Shown here: piece by piece, positions 5,621-5,666 of the stretch
How the letters are laid out: every line of letters starts with the position of its first letter
Numbering within the stretch: position 1 is the stretch's first letter
The notes under the pieces: model-generated
What the model saw: only the letters and a program-made list of their open reading frames with translations
Told to the model about the DNA's origin: nothing
The model's database searches: none
Translations under genes and position numbers: made by a program
Origin: Candidatus Aerophobota bacterium
Lineage (GTDB): Bacteria > Aerophobota > Aerophobia > Aerophobales > AE-B3A
Length of the DNA: 5,666 nt
Direction of reading: 5' to 3'
Assembly: GCA_004376485.1 (NCBI GenBank)
Contig: SOJT01000050.1
Span: 1-5,666 of the forward strand

Positions 5621-5666
5621 ATGAAGAGCCAAAATAGCCAGCAAATGGCCAATAATCCACATTTTG
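5621..5666 (+). CDS. Start of an unidentified gene, 3'-truncated by the window end
   Basis: Fifteen codons are visible, reading M-K-S-Q-N-S-Q-Q-M-A-N-N-P-H-F, open to the window edge. AGGGAG at 5612-5617 serves as Shine-Dalgarno, though only 3 bases from the ATG; the in-frame ATG at 5645 is an alternative start. The fragment is too short to identify. Its position directly behind a promoter plus a structured leader suggests it is a real gene controlled by, or partnered with, that RNA. A short polar N-terminal tail followed by N-P-H-F is compatible with some RRXRR/IscB-type proteins, in which such a tail precedes a hydrophobic strand, but this is an impression and not an identification. Confidence 0.45.
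   Translation, partial: MKSQNSQQMANNPHF

Noticed and set aside
5294..5662. A 122-codon minus-strand open frame
   Set aside because: Its translation resembles no family I know, it runs antisense to a strong promoter and to hairpins whose wobble pairs favour plus-strand RNA, and it starts within the plus-strand gene at 5621.

Overview
The window looks like bacterial chromosome from an uncultured, probably anaerobic lineage. It encodes RuvA and RuvB, which archaea lack, so the host is a bacterium. It also carries a HAD protein resembling the methanogen EhaR family (COG4030) and a small 2x[4Fe-4S] ferredoxin resembling the delta subunit of 2-oxoacid:ferredoxin oxidoreductases, both typical of anaerobes. 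Arginine is often encoded by AGA/AGG and base composition is moderate. The phylum cannot be fixed from the sequence alone.

Positions 1-2869 hold three tightly packed plus-strand genes: a PfkB/ribokinase-family kinase cut at its 5' end, a long PurN-like formyltransferase, and the EhaR-like HAD protein. The first two are separated by 2 bases if the likely GTG start is used; the second and third share an ATGA overlap. They look like one operon with a shared but unknown metabolic purpose (kinase, one-carbon transferase, phosphatase).

After a 75-base gap holding a plausible sigma70-type promoter, a second plus-strand unit runs from 2945 to 4758: a 67-residue ferredoxin that has no ATG, GTG or TTG start, then ruvA 9 bases later and ruvB overlapping ruvA by 10 bases. 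The ferredoxin has a strong Shine-Dalgarno placed correctly for an ATT start codon. RuvA and RuvB form the Holliday-junction branch-migration machine; ruvC is not adjacent.

On the minus strand, 4753-5217 encodes a DUF2062 membrane protein that converges on ruvB with a 6-base overlap and has its own promoter near 5270-5297. The final ~370 bases (about 5298-5666) contain no convincing protein gene except the first 15 codons of one starting at 5621. They do hold a near-consensus plus-strand promoter (5392-5419), followed by a roughly 195-base leader with several hairpins whose imperfections are G-U pairs only in the plus-strand RNA, then a Shine-Dalgarno and an ATG. This is the most interesting part of the window: a candidate structured RNA upstream of a truncated gene. 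A tentative possibility is a HEARO/omega-RNA-like element ahead of an IscB-type gene; a structured regulatory leader is the main alternative.
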